A DNA stretch of 64,000 bases from Paraburkholderia tuberum STM678 (GCF_902833905.1 NZ_CADFGP010000020.1:80298-144297); one strand, 5' to 3'; positions 8,167 to 16,735 are shown, counted from the stretch's first letter. The notes: generated by a model not told the origin, from the letters alone. Translations and numbers: made by a program.

Positions 8167-8910
8167 ATGAACCAGACCATCCTGATCGTCGATGACGATC
8201 CCGTCGTACGCGAGCTCGTCGGCGAATATCTGCACGGCCGCGGCTTCAAGGTCGCCATGCTGGAAAATGGCTTGGCGTTGCAGCGCAGATTGCAGCAGGA
8301 GCGTCCCGCGCTCGTCGTGCTCGACATCATGATGCCGGAGCTCGACGGCATCAGCGCGCTGCGCGCCTTGCGTGTCGCCGGCGACGACATTCCCGTGATC
8401 CTGCTGACCGCGCGCGCCGATCCGATCGATCGCGTGATCGGCCTCGAACTCGGCGCCGACGACTATCTCGGCAAGCCTTTCGAACCGAGCGAGCTCGTCG
8501 CGCGGATTCGCACCGTGCTGCGGCGTCGCGACTCGATCGCGCCGGGCGCGCCCGAACAGCGCGCGCCCTATCATTTCGGCCGCTTCGAAGTGAACTTCCC
8601 CGCGCGCGAACTGCGCCGCGACGGCGAACGCATCACGCTGCGTTCGAGCGAATTCGCGATGCTGAAGGTGTTCGTCACGCACGCGATGACCGTGCTCACG
8701 CGTGCGCAGCTGCTCGAAAAACTGCACGGCAATAGCGAAGCGCATCGCAACCGCAGTCTCGACGTATCGATCTGGCGCTTGCGTCGATTGATCGAAGTGG
8801 ATCCGTCGGAACCGCGCTACGTGCAGACGGTGTGGGGACGCGGCTACGTGTTCGTGCCGGACGGCGAGATCGGCGCGGCCGAACGCGGGCTTGCGCCGCC
8901 GCTCGGTTAG
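8167..8910 (+). CDS. OmpR-family response regulator (first copy)
   Basis: Cytoplasmic two-component regulator of 247 residues. The receiver has acidic pocket DDD (9-11), phospho-acceptor D53 in VLDIMMPELDG, T81 and K103 (GKPFEP); the C-terminal winged helix shows ITLRSSEFAMLKVF, RSLDVSIWRLRRLIE and YVQTVWGRGYVFVP. It is strongly similar along its length to the regulator encoded at 10718, differing mostly in linker and helices, so the pair arose by duplication. No histidine kinase gene adjoins this copy. A perfect 10-bp hairpin follows the gene. Confidence 0.93.
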   Translation: MNQTILIVDDDPVVRELVGEYLHGRGFKVAMLENGLALQRRLQQERPALVVLDIMMPELDGISALRALRVAGDDIPVILLTARADPIDRVIGLELGADDYLGKPFEPSELVARIRTVLRRRDSIAPGAPEQRAPYHFGRFEVNFPARELRRDGERITLRSSEFAMLKVFVTHAMTVLTRAQLLEKLHGNSEAHRNRSLDVSIWRLRRLIEVDPSEPRYVQTVWGRGYVFVPDGEIGAAERGLAPPLG

Positions 8911-8964
8911 CGGCGCCTGACGGTCGAAGCCGGTTGATGCGGCCCACGCGTCGCACGTAACGCG

Positions 8965-8991
8965 CAGCGCGGTGTCGCGCGCACCGCGCTG
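8965..8991. terminator. Perfect 10-bp GC-rich hairpin between convergent genes
   Basis: CAGCGCGGTG (8965-8974) and CACCGCGCTG (8982-8991) form an uninterrupted stem with a seven-base loop, located between the convergent regulator gene and flgH. There is no U-tract on either side, so it may act as an mRNA 3'-end stabiliser or a Rho-dependent site rather than an intrinsic terminator. Confidence 0.45.
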
Positions 8992-9004
8992 ACCCGGCTG
9001 ACGG

Positions 9005-9676
9005 TCAAAACGTCAGCACACTCAGAAACATCCTCTGCAGCCAGCCCATCGTCGTCGCATCGTTGACCATGCCGAGGCCCGCCTGCTCGATGCGCGCGTT
9101 CGCGACCTTGCTCGACGCGACGTAATTGCCTGCTTCGATGTCCTTGGGATTGACGATGCCCGAGAGTCGAAGACGGTCGCGGGTCCCGCTCATCGCGATC
9201 ACCTTCTCGCCTGACACGACGAGATTGCCGCCCGACACCGTGCCGATCACGGTCACGGCTAGCGTGCCCGTCATGTCGCTGATGTCGCTCAGATTGCCCT
9301 GCCCTTTGTAGTCGGTGCCGGCAGAGCCGATGTTGAAGAGTTTGGCGAGTCGCGCGGCGGCATTCGTCGATTGATCCGCGGCAGTCGCGGTGATGCTGCT
9401 CGTGCGGTTCGCCGACGCGCTCGCGCTGTTGTTGCCGCTATACGATTCCGACAGCCGGATCGTCAGCACGTCGCCGACGTGCTGCGCGCGCGGCGTCTCA
9501 TACAGCAGCAGCGGCGCGCCGGCCTGATAGATCGCGCCTTGCGTGTTGACGTTCAACGGCGCGGACGCGAGCGGCGGCGCCATCGGCGTTTCGACGATCG
9601 ACCCGGTCTGCGCGCTCGAACAGGCCGCGAGACAGCTCGCGGCGCCGAGCACGAGGGTGAGACGTAGCGCGGTCAT
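9005..9676 (-). CDS. flgH: Flagellar L-ring protein FlgH, isolated copy
   Basis: Outer-membrane lipoprotein that forms the L-ring around the flagellar rod. The 223-residue product starts MTALRLTLVLGA and has lipobox LAAC with lipidated C19. Family features include GAPLLLYETPRAQHVGDVLT, IRLSESYSGNNSASA, KGQGNLSDISDMTGTLAVTV, VVSGEKVIAMSGTRDRLRLS and NPKDIEAGNYVASSKVANAR, covering the whole family length (E. coli about 232). No other flagellar gene lies within the window; flgH normally sits inside flgBCDEFGHIJ. An upstream in-frame extension to 9784 is not signal-peptide-like and was rejected. Confidence 0.9.
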   Translation of the reverse strand: MTALRLTLVLGAASCLAACSSAQTGSIVETPMAPPLASAPLNVNTQGAIYQAGAPLLLYETPRAQHVGDVLTIRLSESYSGNNSASASANRTSSITATAADQSTNAAARLAKLFNIGSAGTDYKGQGNLSDISDMTGTLAVTVIGTVSGGNLVVSGEKVIAMSGTRDRLRLSGIVNPKDIEAGNYVASSKVANARIEQAGLGMVNDATTMGWLQRMFLSVLTF

Positions 9677-9797
9677 GCTGGCTCCGTGGCGGAAAGGATG
9701 AAAGGAGTCGAAGTGAGGCGGCCTATCCGGACACCGCCCGGTTTCGGCGTTGGGATCGCACCGGTAATCAGGGTTGCCTGGCAAACGTCAGCCCGCG

Positions 9798-10325
9798 TCA
9801 GCCCGCGTCGGCGCCGCTCGCCTGCCACTGCCGCACGACCGCTTTCATCCACGCATCCGAGCCCTTCAGCAGATACGTGAGCGTGCCGTTGCGGCTGCCG
9901 GGCAGAAAGCACAGCGTGATCGAACTCACCGCGTTCTCCCATACGTACATCGGCATCGCGCCCGGCGCCGCCGCGTTGCGGGTCGCGAGACGCGGTGGCC
10001 CGTAACGATCCTCGAGCGCGTCGCGCAGATCCTCCGCGGTCAGCTCGTCGATCACGAACGACATCTCGTAGAGACGCAGCGCGCCCTGCCCGTCGATGCG
10101 CGCGAAGCGCATCACGTGTTCGAGCGCCGGCGCACCATCGACCACGGCCTGCGACACCGCCCAGCGTTCATCATCGCGATGCGCCCAGCGGCACGCGACG
10201 CTCAGGCTATCGTGCGACTTCAGCCGCATGCCGAGCGCTCCGGCCTGCACGTCCGTCTCGCAGATCGGCACGCTGCCGACCGGCGAGGAGAAAGGCGTGG
10301 AACTGAGCGTATTGTGGATCGACAT
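9798..10325 (-). CDS. Hypothetical protein upstream of flgH
   Basis: Unrecognised 175-residue protein, no signal peptide or membrane segment. Start at 10325 (MSIHNTLSSTPFSSPVGSVP) is chosen because GAGGT lies at suitable distance; the longer reading upstream is basic and low-quality. The protein contains several acidic and hydrophobic stretches (IDELTAEDLRDALEDRYG) and a C-terminal segment with paired Trp (WMKAVVRQW). It is encoded 121 bases upstream of flgH on the same strand, so it may be cotranscribed, and a role in secretion or assembly is only a guess. Confidence 0.65.
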   Translation of the reverse strand: MSIHNTLSSTPFSSPVGSVPICETDVQAGALGMRLKSHDSLSVACRWAHRDDERWAVSQAVVDGAPALEHVMRFARIDGQGALRLYEMSFVIDELTAEDLRDALEDRYGPPRLATRNAAAPGAMPMYVWENAVSSITLCFLPGSRNGTLTYLLKGSDAWMKAVVRQWQASGADAG

Positions 10326-10705
10326 GATGGACCTCGCGAAGGTGCGCATTGCGCACCGGTGTCGGTTGAACGCCGCGCGCCGTCGTCCGAGGCAGCGGGC
10401 CTCGTTCGGCGTGCGGCGCGACTTGCTGCGGAACGAATCATCGCGCCGCGCGGGTGCCGACGATGGGCGAAGCAAAGCACGCTTTCGCGCGGTTGTTACG
10501 ATCCGTTCCGTGGGCTTGCGAGGGCTTTCGAGTGCTTGCCAACTGTTGTCATCGCTTGCCTGTCGTCGCGCAGAGCCGGATCAGGCAGTGCTAAAGTAAG
10601 CGCTGCACCTTCGCTGATCCGCCCCGGCGCGAGCCCGCCAGCACCGAGCGGCGCACAGTAAGCGTTGGTAAGGAAATGCCCGGTCGCGCGTCGGGCGGGC
10701 CAGTC
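10326..10705. other. Divergent intergenic region
   Basis: About 380 bases between the divergent hypothetical gene and the second response regulator. I see no credible gene. The right end holds the -10 element described separately; the rest is GC-rich with no obvious repeat. Confidence 0.4.
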
Positions 10706-10711
10706 TAGAAT
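10706..10711 (+). promoter_or_regulatory. Candidate -10 element of second response regulator
   Basis: TAGAAT ends six bases before the ATG at 10718, again predicting a leaderless or near-leaderless mRNA. No good -35 is visible at 16-18 bases upstream and there is no Shine-Dalgarno sequence, so confidence is limited. Confidence 0.4.
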
Positions 10712-10717
10712 TTCGCC

Positions 10718-11458
10718 ATGAATCCACAGGTCCTTATCGTCGACGACGATCCGGTCGTACGCGATCTGCTTTGCAAATTTCTGCAGTCGAACGGCTTAGA
10801 TGCGTCCGTGCTGCATGACGGCACCCATTTGCAGCGTCGTCTCGAGCGTGAGCGGCCGTCGGTCGTCGTGCTCGACATCATGATGCCGAACACCGACGGC
10901 CTGCGCGCGCTCACCGCGTTGCGCGCCGCCGGCGACGACATCCCGGTGATCTTCGTGACCGCGCGCGGCACGGTGGCCGACCGCATCGTCGGCCTGTCGC
11001 TCGGCGCGGACGACTATCTGACCAAGCCGTTCGATCCGCGCGAACTGCTCGTGCGGATCCAGACCGTGTTGCGCCGGCGCGGGCCGTCCACCACGAGCGC
11101 GCCCGAAGCACGCAAGCGCTATCGCTTCGGTCCATTCGAACTGGACTTCGCCACGCGCTCGCTGAGCCGCGACGACGCCAAGCTGCCGCTGCGCGACAGC
11201 GAATTCGCGCTGCTGAAGATCTTCGTCAACAATCCGTACAAGGTGCTGTCGCGCGTGCTGATTCACGATCTCGTGCATCGCGACAACCTCGCGTTCCGCG
11301 ACCGTAGCCTCGACGTACCGATCTGGCGCCTGCGCCGCGTGATCGAGGACGACCCGTCGAACCCGTGCTACGTGCAAACGGTGCGCGGCAAGGGCTACGT
11401 GTTCGTGCCCGACGCCAACGGCGCACCCTTCGAGGACGGGGCCGCCCCGAGCGCATGA
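10718..11458 (+). CDS. OmpR-family response regulator (second copy)
   Basis: Two-component DNA-binding regulator, 246 residues. Receiver: DDD (9-11), phospho-acceptor D53 (VLDIMMPNTDG), switch threonine VT around 81 and K103 (TKPFDP). Winged helix: LPLRDSEFALLKIFV, RSLDVPIWRLRRVIED and YVQTVRGKGYVFVPD. It overlaps the downstream kinase gene in ATGA, marking them as a cognate pair. Close paralogue of the regulator at 8167; residues such as QRRL-ERERPS and D-I-P-V-I are shared. Confidence 0.94.
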   Translation: MNPQVLIVDDDPVVRDLLCKFLQSNGLDASVLHDGTHLQRRLERERPSVVVLDIMMPNTDGLRALTALRAAGDDIPVIFVTARGTVADRIVGLSLGADDYLTKPFDPRELLVRIQTVLRRRGPSTTSAPEARKRYRFGPFELDFATRSLSRDDAKLPLRDSEFALLKIFVNNPYKVLSRVLIHDLVHRDNLAFRDRSLDVPIWRLRRVIEDDPSNPCYVQTVRGKGYVFVPDANGAPFEDGAAPSA

Positions 11459-12762
11459 GAAATCCGCTGAACACGCTGTTCGGCAGAATGGCGTTGCTGT
11501 CGGCGGCGGTGCTGTTCGCGATTCAGGCGAGCTGGTTCGTGCTGGTGACGATGCAGCCGCCGCGCCATGAAATCGACGGCTTCGCGCGCGGCATTCTGCT
11601 CGTGCTGCAGGCGATCAACGGCGAGCCGATCAAGGGCGCCGCGCTCGCGCCGGCGATGCGCGTGCATCTGGTGCCCACCTGGAACATGCCGACCAGCGTG
11701 CATCTGCGCGAGCCGCACGAGCATATGGTGGTCGAACTGAGCCGGCACCTGCGTGAGAACCTGCCGGCCGGCACGCAGATCGCCGTCGACGATCTGCGTC
11801 CGCCGCAACTGTGGGTGCTGGTCCCGGGCAAGTCGAACTGGGTCGTCGTGCCGGTCGACCTGCCGCCGCCGCCGCGCTTTCTGATCGAATCGGTGTCGAT
11901 GCTGGTCGCCGGGCTGATCCTGTCGTTGTTCGCGGTGTGGCAGATGCAACGGCCGTTGTCGCGCGTGGCCGATGCGTCGCGGGCGTTCGGCTCCGGCGGC
12001 CGGCCCCGACCCGTGCCGGTGCAGGGCCCGCGCGAGCTGCGTGAGCTGATCGGCTCATTCAACGACATGATGCGGCGCCTGAACGAAGCCGGCGACGACC
12101 AGGCGGTGATGCTCGCCGGCGTCGCGCACGATCTGAAGGCGCCGCTCACGCGCCTGAAGCTGCGCGCAAGCGTGCTGGTCGACGAAAACGAGCGCGCGGG
12201 CCTGATCCGCGACGTCGATTCCCTGACCAACATCGTCCAGCAGTTCCTCGAATTCGCGGGCCAATCGGCGGACGCCGGACCGCCCGTCGAAGTCGACGAG
12301 TTCTTGCGCGAGCAGTTTTCTTCGGGCGATTACGCGGAGGCCGCTGAAACCGCCGAAGCGGCGGACCCAGCCGAAACCCCGCTGTTCGCGCTCGATCTGC
12401 GCGCCGGCTCCTCGTTCACGCTGCCGCGCACGCTGCTCGACCGGCTCGTGACGAACCTCGTCGACAACGCGCTCGAACACGGCATACCACCGGTGGAAAT
12501 CTCGACCGCGTGCAACGACCGTCATTGGACGATCAGCGTGCGCGACCACGGCGCCGGCATTCCCGACGACCGCATTGCCGCGGCGATGAAGCCGTTCGTG
12601 CGGCTCGACGCCGCGCGCGGCGGCGAAGGCCATTGCGGGCTCGGTCTCGCGATCGTCGCGCGGCTCGCGCACGATCGCGGTGGACGCTGCCTCGTGCGCA
12701 ATCACGCGCAGGGTGGGCTCGAAGTACGGATCGAATTGCCAGTGGACCCGGCGCTGTCGTAA
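11455..12762 (+). CDS. EnvZ-like sensor histidine kinase
   Basis: Inner-membrane sensor kinase of 435 residues. A first membrane segment spans about 12-32, a periplasmic sensor region follows (about 35-150), a second membrane helix lies near 155-175, then a HAMP linker (RPLSRVADASRAFGSG). The phospho-acceptor is H225 in GVAHDLKAPLTRLKL, followed by the N box (NLVDNALEHG, from 334) and G boxes (DHGAGIPDD; GLGLAIVARLAHDRGG). Architecture and order match EnvZ. Start at 11455 overlaps the regulator stop. The periplasmic ligand is unknown. A terminator follows at 12880. Confidence 0.93.
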   Translation: MRNPLNTLFGRMALLSAAVLFAIQASWFVLVTMQPPRHEIDGFARGILLVLQAINGEPIKGAALAPAMRVHLVPTWNMPTSVHLREPHEHMVVELSRHLRENLPAGTQIAVDDLRPPQLWVLVPGKSNWVVVPVDLPPPPRFLIESVSMLVAGLILSLFAVWQMQRPLSRVADASRAFGSGGRPRPVPVQGPRELRELIGSFNDMMRRLNEAGDDQAVMLAGVAHDLKAPLTRLKLRASVLVDENERAGLIRDVDSLTNIVQQFLEFAGQSADAGPPVEVDEFLREQFSSGDYAEAAETAEAADPAETPLFALDLRAGSSFTLPRTLLDRLVTNLVDNALEHGIPPVEISTACNDRHWTISVRDHGAGIPDDRIAAAMKPFVRLDAARGGEGHCGLGLAIVARLAHDRGGRCLVRNHAQGGLEVRIELPVDPALS

Positions 12763-12879
12763 GGATGTTCGCAGGCAAACGCGGCGCGGCCCGGACACTT
12801 ACCTGCCCTTACCGCATCGACTGTCGCGCGGGGTGCGGCCTTATAGGCACCCCCGGCAACCTCGATGCAGCCCTTCCCG

Positions 12880-12912
12880 GTCCGCCCGCACCTCCGCGGC
12901 GGACTTTTTTTT
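12880..12912 (+). terminator. Intrinsic terminator of the two-component operon
   Basis: GTCCGCC (12880-12886) pairs with GGCGGAC (12898-12904) and is followed by eight T residues (12905-12912), about 115 bases after the kinase stop. Confidence 0.8.
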
Positions 12913-12953
12913 GCGCTGTAAGGAAGGCCACCAACGCGCGCCAGCGAAGCTCG

Positions 12954-13901
12954 TCAATGCACGAGCCGATTGCGCAGCGCGTCGACCGTCGCCGTGGAAA
13001 GACCGAGGCCTTGCGTCAGGTAGCTCGCCATCGTGCCGTAGCTCGCCTGCACCTGGTCGAAGCCCGCCTGCAGATAGTTCTCGTCGACGTCGAGCAACGG
13101 CGCTCTCGCCGTCGCGATGGCCGCGCCTTCCTGCGCGCGCAGCGTGGTGGTTTGCGCGGCGATCGATGGCGCGAGATAGACGTTGCTGAGCAGGTAGTCC
13201 TGCATGATCACGTCGAGCGGAACGTTGGCGATGCTGAGCAGCAGCGCCGCGACCCAGCCCGCGCGATCCTTGCCCGCGTTCGAGTGGAATAGCTGCGCGC
13301 CCGTGCCGTCGGCGAGCGCGCCGAGCAGCGCGCCATAGGCGGCTCGCTGCGGGCCGCCCGTCACATACGCGCGCGCCTGCGCCTGCATGAACGCGACGGC
13401 GTCGACGGGAGAATCGACCGGGGGCGCGACGAAGTCGTTCGTGCCGAGCACGTTCAGCGTCGAGGATGTCGCGCCGCTCGGCAGCACGTCGGCGGTGCGT
13501 GCGATTTCGGCGGGCGTGCGCAGGTCGTAGACCGACACGATACCGAGCTTGTCGAGCGTCGCCGTGTCGGTGCCGCTCAGCGTCAGCGCGTTCGCGCGAT
13601 AGAACACGCCGCGCCGCATCTGTTTGCCGTCGACGGTCAGATAGCCGGCACCCGCGCCGCCGACATCGCGGAAGTTGCTGACCGACACGAGCCGCGGCGT
13701 AGCCGCCTGATCGGCTTCGAGACTACCGCCGCAGGCGGACAGCAGCGTGCTGCCGAAACCCGCGGCCAGCATCGCACCGGCCGAGCCCCTCAGAAAGCGT
13801 CGCCGCGCCGCCGACGCTTCGCCGGGCATGCCGCGCTCCACGGGCACGATCGTGCTCGCAAGGGCGCGGAAAGGCGAACGGTTTTTCGCGGTAACGGACA
13901 T
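12954..13901 (-). CDS. Tat lipoprotein with tyrosine-phosphatase fold, catalytic Cys replaced by Ser
   Basis: The 315-residue product belongs to the bacterial Y_phosphatase3 type (LipA/MptpB-like): NFRDVGG, GVFYRANAL and VYDLRTPAE are in the usual order. The P-loop reads HSNAGKDRAGW instead of HCxAGKDRTGW: the nucleophile is S207 (codon TCG, two changes from TGC or TGT). Acid/base and phosphate-binding residues (K211, D212, R213) remain. The N-terminus has a twin-arginine motif RRRFLRG (33-39) and lipobox LSAC with C57, so it should be an exported lipoprotein. An ATG at 13829, eight residues before the Tat motif and preceded by GGAG, is an equally likely start. Likely a pseudophosphatase binding phospho-ligands. 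Confidence 0.83.
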   Translation of the reverse strand: MSVTAKNRSPFRALASTIVPVERGMPGEASAARRRFLRGSAGAMLAAGFGSTLLSACGGSLEADQAATPRLVSVSNFRDVGGAGAGYLTVDGKQMRRGVFYRANALTLSGTDTATLDKLGIVSVYDLRTPAEIARTADVLPSGATSSTLNVLGTNDFVAPPVDSPVDAVAFMQAQARAYVTGGPQRAAYGALLGALADGTGAQLFHSNAGKDRAGWVAALLLSIANVPLDVIMQDYLLSNVYLAPSIAAQTTTLRAQEGAAIATARAPLLDVDENYLQAGFDQVQASYGTMASYLTQGLGLSTATVDALRNRLVH

Positions 13902-14117
13902 CGGGGCGACAGGTGTATAGGAGGATTGCGCGGGGCAGCCGGGGCTGCAGACGCAGTTTAACGTTGACCAGGAAATTTTGCGTTACATCGTAGGGGTTAG
14001 TAAGAAAAAAGAGGGACGGTTGGCACACCGATTTCCGTTCCCTTGCGGTGCCTTATCGGCCGTTACCGCGCGCACGCCCTTTTTGACCCCAACTGGCCTC
14101 ACGACGCCGCATCCCCG

Positions 14118-14123
14118 TAGAAT
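14118..14123 (+). promoter_or_regulatory. Candidate -10 element for the MFS/dehydrogenase operon
   Basis: TAGAAT lies 59 bases before the ATG of the carrier gene in an otherwise unassigned 280-base divergent region. A -35 at standard spacing is not convincing. Confidence 0.35.
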
Positions 14124-14182
14124 ACTGACACCCTCCCATCCGGCCCCCGCGGGCACAAGAAACCTGGAGACCACAACAAAAC

Positions 14183-15442
14183 ATGTCTTCTCTCCAATGG
14201 TTCACCGAGCTGACCCCGCGCGAGCGTCGCACGCTATTCGCCGGTTTCGGCGGATACGCGGTCGACGCGTTCGACTTCATGATCTACTCGTTCCTCATCC
14301 CGACGCTGATCGCGACGTGGGGCATGAGCAAAAGCGAAGCAGGCATGATCGCCACCAGCTCGCTGATTTCGTCGGCGATCGGCGGCTGGCTCGCCGGCAT
14401 TCTTGCCGATCGCCACGGCCGCATCCGTGTATTGCAATGGACGATCGCCACCTTCGCGATCTTCACGTTCCTGTCTGGCTTCACGCAGTCGTTCTGGCAG
14501 TTGCTCGCCACGCGTACGCTGCAGGGCATCGGCTTCGGCGGTGAGTGGTCGGTCGTGACGATCATGATGGCCGAGACGATCCGCTCGCCACAGCATCGCG
14601 CAAAGGCGGTCGGCACCGTGCAGAGCAGCTGGTCGTTCGGCTGGGCGGCCGCGGCGATCGTCTACTGGGCGGCTTTCGCGCTGCTCCCCGAGCAGTACGC
14701 GTGGCGCGCGTGCTTCTGGGTTGGCCTGCTGCCCGCCGCGTGGATCATCTATATCCGCCGCAATGTCAGCGACCCCGACATCTTTCTCGCGACGCGTCGC
14801 GCGCGCGAAAGCGGCATCAACACGTCGCACTTCATGCAGATCTTCTCAGCCGCGCATCTGAAGACAACTGTGCTCGGCAGCGCGCTGTGCACCGGCATGC
14901 TCGGCGGCTACTACGCGATCACGACGTGGCTGCCCACCTATCTGAAGACGGAGCGCCATCTGTCGGTGTTCAATACGAGCGGCTATCTGATCGTGCTGAT
15001 CGTCGGTTCGTTCGCCGGCTATATCGTCGGCGCGATTCTGTGCGACAGGATCGGCCGGCGCGCGTCGTTCGTGCTGTTCGCGCTCGGCTCGTTCGTGCTC
15101 GGCATGGTCTACACGATGCTGCCGATCACCGACGCGATGATGCTCGCGCTCGGCTTCCCGCTCGGCATCGTCGTGCAGGGGATTTTCGCGGGCATCGGCG
15201 CGTATCTGTCGGAGCTGTATCCGAACGAAATCCGCGGCTCGGGGCAAGGCTTCTGCTACAACCTCGGGCGCGGGCTCGGCTCGTTCTTTCCGATACTCGT
15301 CGGCACCTTCGCGCAGACAATGACGCTCGTGAAGGCGATGGGCATCGTCGCGGGCGCGGGGTATCTGCTCGTGATCGTCGCCGCGTTGTGCCTGCCGGAA
15401 ACGAAGGGCAAGGTGCTAGGGGCGGCCGGGTCCGCCGCTTGA
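14183..15442 (+). CDS. MFS transporter (organic or amino acid symporter type)
   Basis: Twelve-helix major facilitator of 419 residues. Signature elements are AGFGGYAVDAFDFMIYSF in helix 1, DRHGR after helix 2 (ILADRHGRIRV), RTLQGIGFGGEW in helix 4-5 and DRIGRR between helices 8 and 9, a pattern seen in the sugar/acid:H+ symporters related to NanT and aromatic-acid carriers. The D-amino-acid dehydrogenase gene follows after only 27 bases, so uptake of an amino acid or related acid is a reasonable inference, but the substrate cannot be read from sequence. Shine-Dalgarno GGAG occurs before the ATG (CTGGAGACCAC). Confidence 0.9.
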   Translation: MSSLQWFTELTPRERRTLFAGFGGYAVDAFDFMIYSFLIPTLIATWGMSKSEAGMIATSSLISSAIGGWLAGILADRHGRIRVLQWTIATFAIFTFLSGFTQSFWQLLATRTLQGIGFGGEWSVVTIMMAETIRSPQHRAKAVGTVQSSWSFGWAAAAIVYWAAFALLPEQYAWRACFWVGLLPAAWIIYIRRNVSDPDIFLATRRARESGINTSHFMQIFSAAHLKTTVLGSALCTGMLGGYYAITTWLPTYLKTERHLSVFNTSGYLIVLIVGSFAGYIVGAILCDRIGRRASFVLFALGSFVLGMVYTMLPITDAMMLALGFPLGIVVQGIFAGIGAYLSELYPNEIRGSGQGFCYNLGRGLGSFFPILVGTFAQTMTLVKAMGIVAGAGYLLVIVAALCLPETKGKVLGAAGSAA

Positions 15443-15469
15443 GATCGTCTGACACCGCAGTTCCCAATC

Positions 15470-16735
15470 ATGAAAACGATCGTACTCGGCGGCGGCGTCA
15501 TCGGCGTCGCCACTGCTTTTTATCTGTGCCAGCAAGGCTGCGACGTGACGGTGATCGAGCGCGAACCCGACGTCGCCCTGGCCACGAGTTTCGGCAACGC
15601 CGGCGTGATCGCGCCGGGCTACGTGACGCCATGGGCCGCGCCCGGCATGCCGGCGAAAATCCTCAAGTACCTGTTCAAGCCGGCCTCGCCGCTGATCTTC
15701 CGGCCGACGCTCGATCCGGCCCAATGGCGCTGGATCGCGCGCTGGCTGCGCGAGTGCGACCTCGACCGCTTTCGCGTGAACAAGCAGCGTATGCAGCGCA
15801 TCGCGTACTACAGCCGCGCTTGCCTGCACGAATTCCGCGGCCGCCATCCGTTCGACTACGGCCGCAGCCAGGGCTATCTGCAACTGTTTCGCAGCGAGTA
15901 CGACGTCGAACTCGCGCAGCCGGCGCTCGCGGTGCTGCGCGATGCGGGCATCGTGCATCGGGAAGTCAGCGCCGCGCAGTGCGCGGAGATCGAGCCCGGT
16001 CTGCGCTGGGCGCGTCAGGCGCCGTTCTCGGGCCTCTATCTGCCCGACGACGAAGCCGGCGACTGCGCGCGCTTCACCCGCGAACTGCGCGCGATCTGTG
16101 AACGCAATGGCGTGAGCTTTCGCTTCGACACGCGCGTCACGTCGCTCGATGTCGAGGGAGCGACGGTGCGCGGCGTGCGTATTCAAAGCGAGCAGGGCGC
16201 GCAGACGCTGCCGGCCGACGCGGTGGTCGTCGCGCTCGGCGTCGATAGCGCGGCGCTGCTCGCGCCGCTCGGCGTGAAGGTGCCGCTCTATCCGGTGAAG
16301 GGCTATTCGGCCACGCTGCCTGTGACCGACGAGGAAAAAGCGCCACGGGCGGCACTGATGGACGAATCGCTGAAGACGGCGATCACGCGCTTCGGCAACA
16401 ACCTGCGCATCGCGGGTACGGCGGAGCTCGGCAATCGCCAGACGACGTTGCGCGAGCAGGCGCTGCAAACGCTGCTCACGGTGCTGCGCGACTGGTTTCC
16501 GCACGCGGCCAATCCGACTTCCGCGCACTTCTGGGTCGGCCGCCGGCCGATGACGCCCGATGGCGCGCCGCTGCTCGGCCCGTGCAACATCGACAACTTA
16601 TGGCTGAACCTCGGGCACGGCTCGACGGGCTGGGCGATGTCGATGGGCTCGGCGCGCGTGGTCGCGGATCTGATCGCGCAGCGCAAACCGGAGATCGATC
16701 TCGACGGTCTGACGCTCGCGCGCTATCGCCAATGA
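15470..16735 (+). CDS. D-amino acid dehydrogenase small-subunit family (DadA-like)
   Basis: FAD flavoprotein of 421 residues that oxidises D-amino acids to keto acids, passing electrons to the respiratory chain. The N-terminus MKTIVLGGGVIGVATAFYL carries the Rossmann FAD motif; TSFGNAGVIAPGYVTPWAAPG, DDEAGDCARFTRELRA, GYSATLP and GHGSTGWAMSMGSAR are DadA-like blocks. Length matches DadA (about 430). It is in an apparent operon behind an MFS carrier rather than with the alanine racemase dadX, so the physiological substrate may differ from D-alanine. A bidirectional terminator follows. Confidence 0.88.
   Translation: MKTIVLGGGVIGVATAFYLCQQGCDVTVIEREPDVALATSFGNAGVIAPGYVTPWAAPGMPAKILKYLFKPASPLIFRPTLDPAQWRWIARWLRECDLDRFRVNKQRMQRIAYYSRACLHEFRGRHPFDYGRSQGYLQLFRSEYDVELAQPALAVLRDAGIVHREVSAAQCAEIEPGLRWARQAPFSGLYLPDDEAGDCARFTRELRAICERNGVSFRFDTRVTSLDVEGATVRGVRIQSEQGAQTLPADAVVVALGVDSAALLAPLGVKVPLYPVKGYSATLPVTDEEKAPRAALMDESLKTAITRFGNNLRIAGTAELGNRQTTLREQALQTLLTVLRDWFPHAANPTSAHFWVGRRPMTPDGAPLLGPCNIDNLWLNLGHGSTGWAMSMGSARVVADLIAQRKPEIDLDGLTLARYRQ

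Noticed and set aside
14545..16101. Long plus-strand frame overlapping the MFS and dehydrogenase genes
   Set aside because: Arg-rich, out-of-frame reading across two well-defined genes; codon use is not coding-like.
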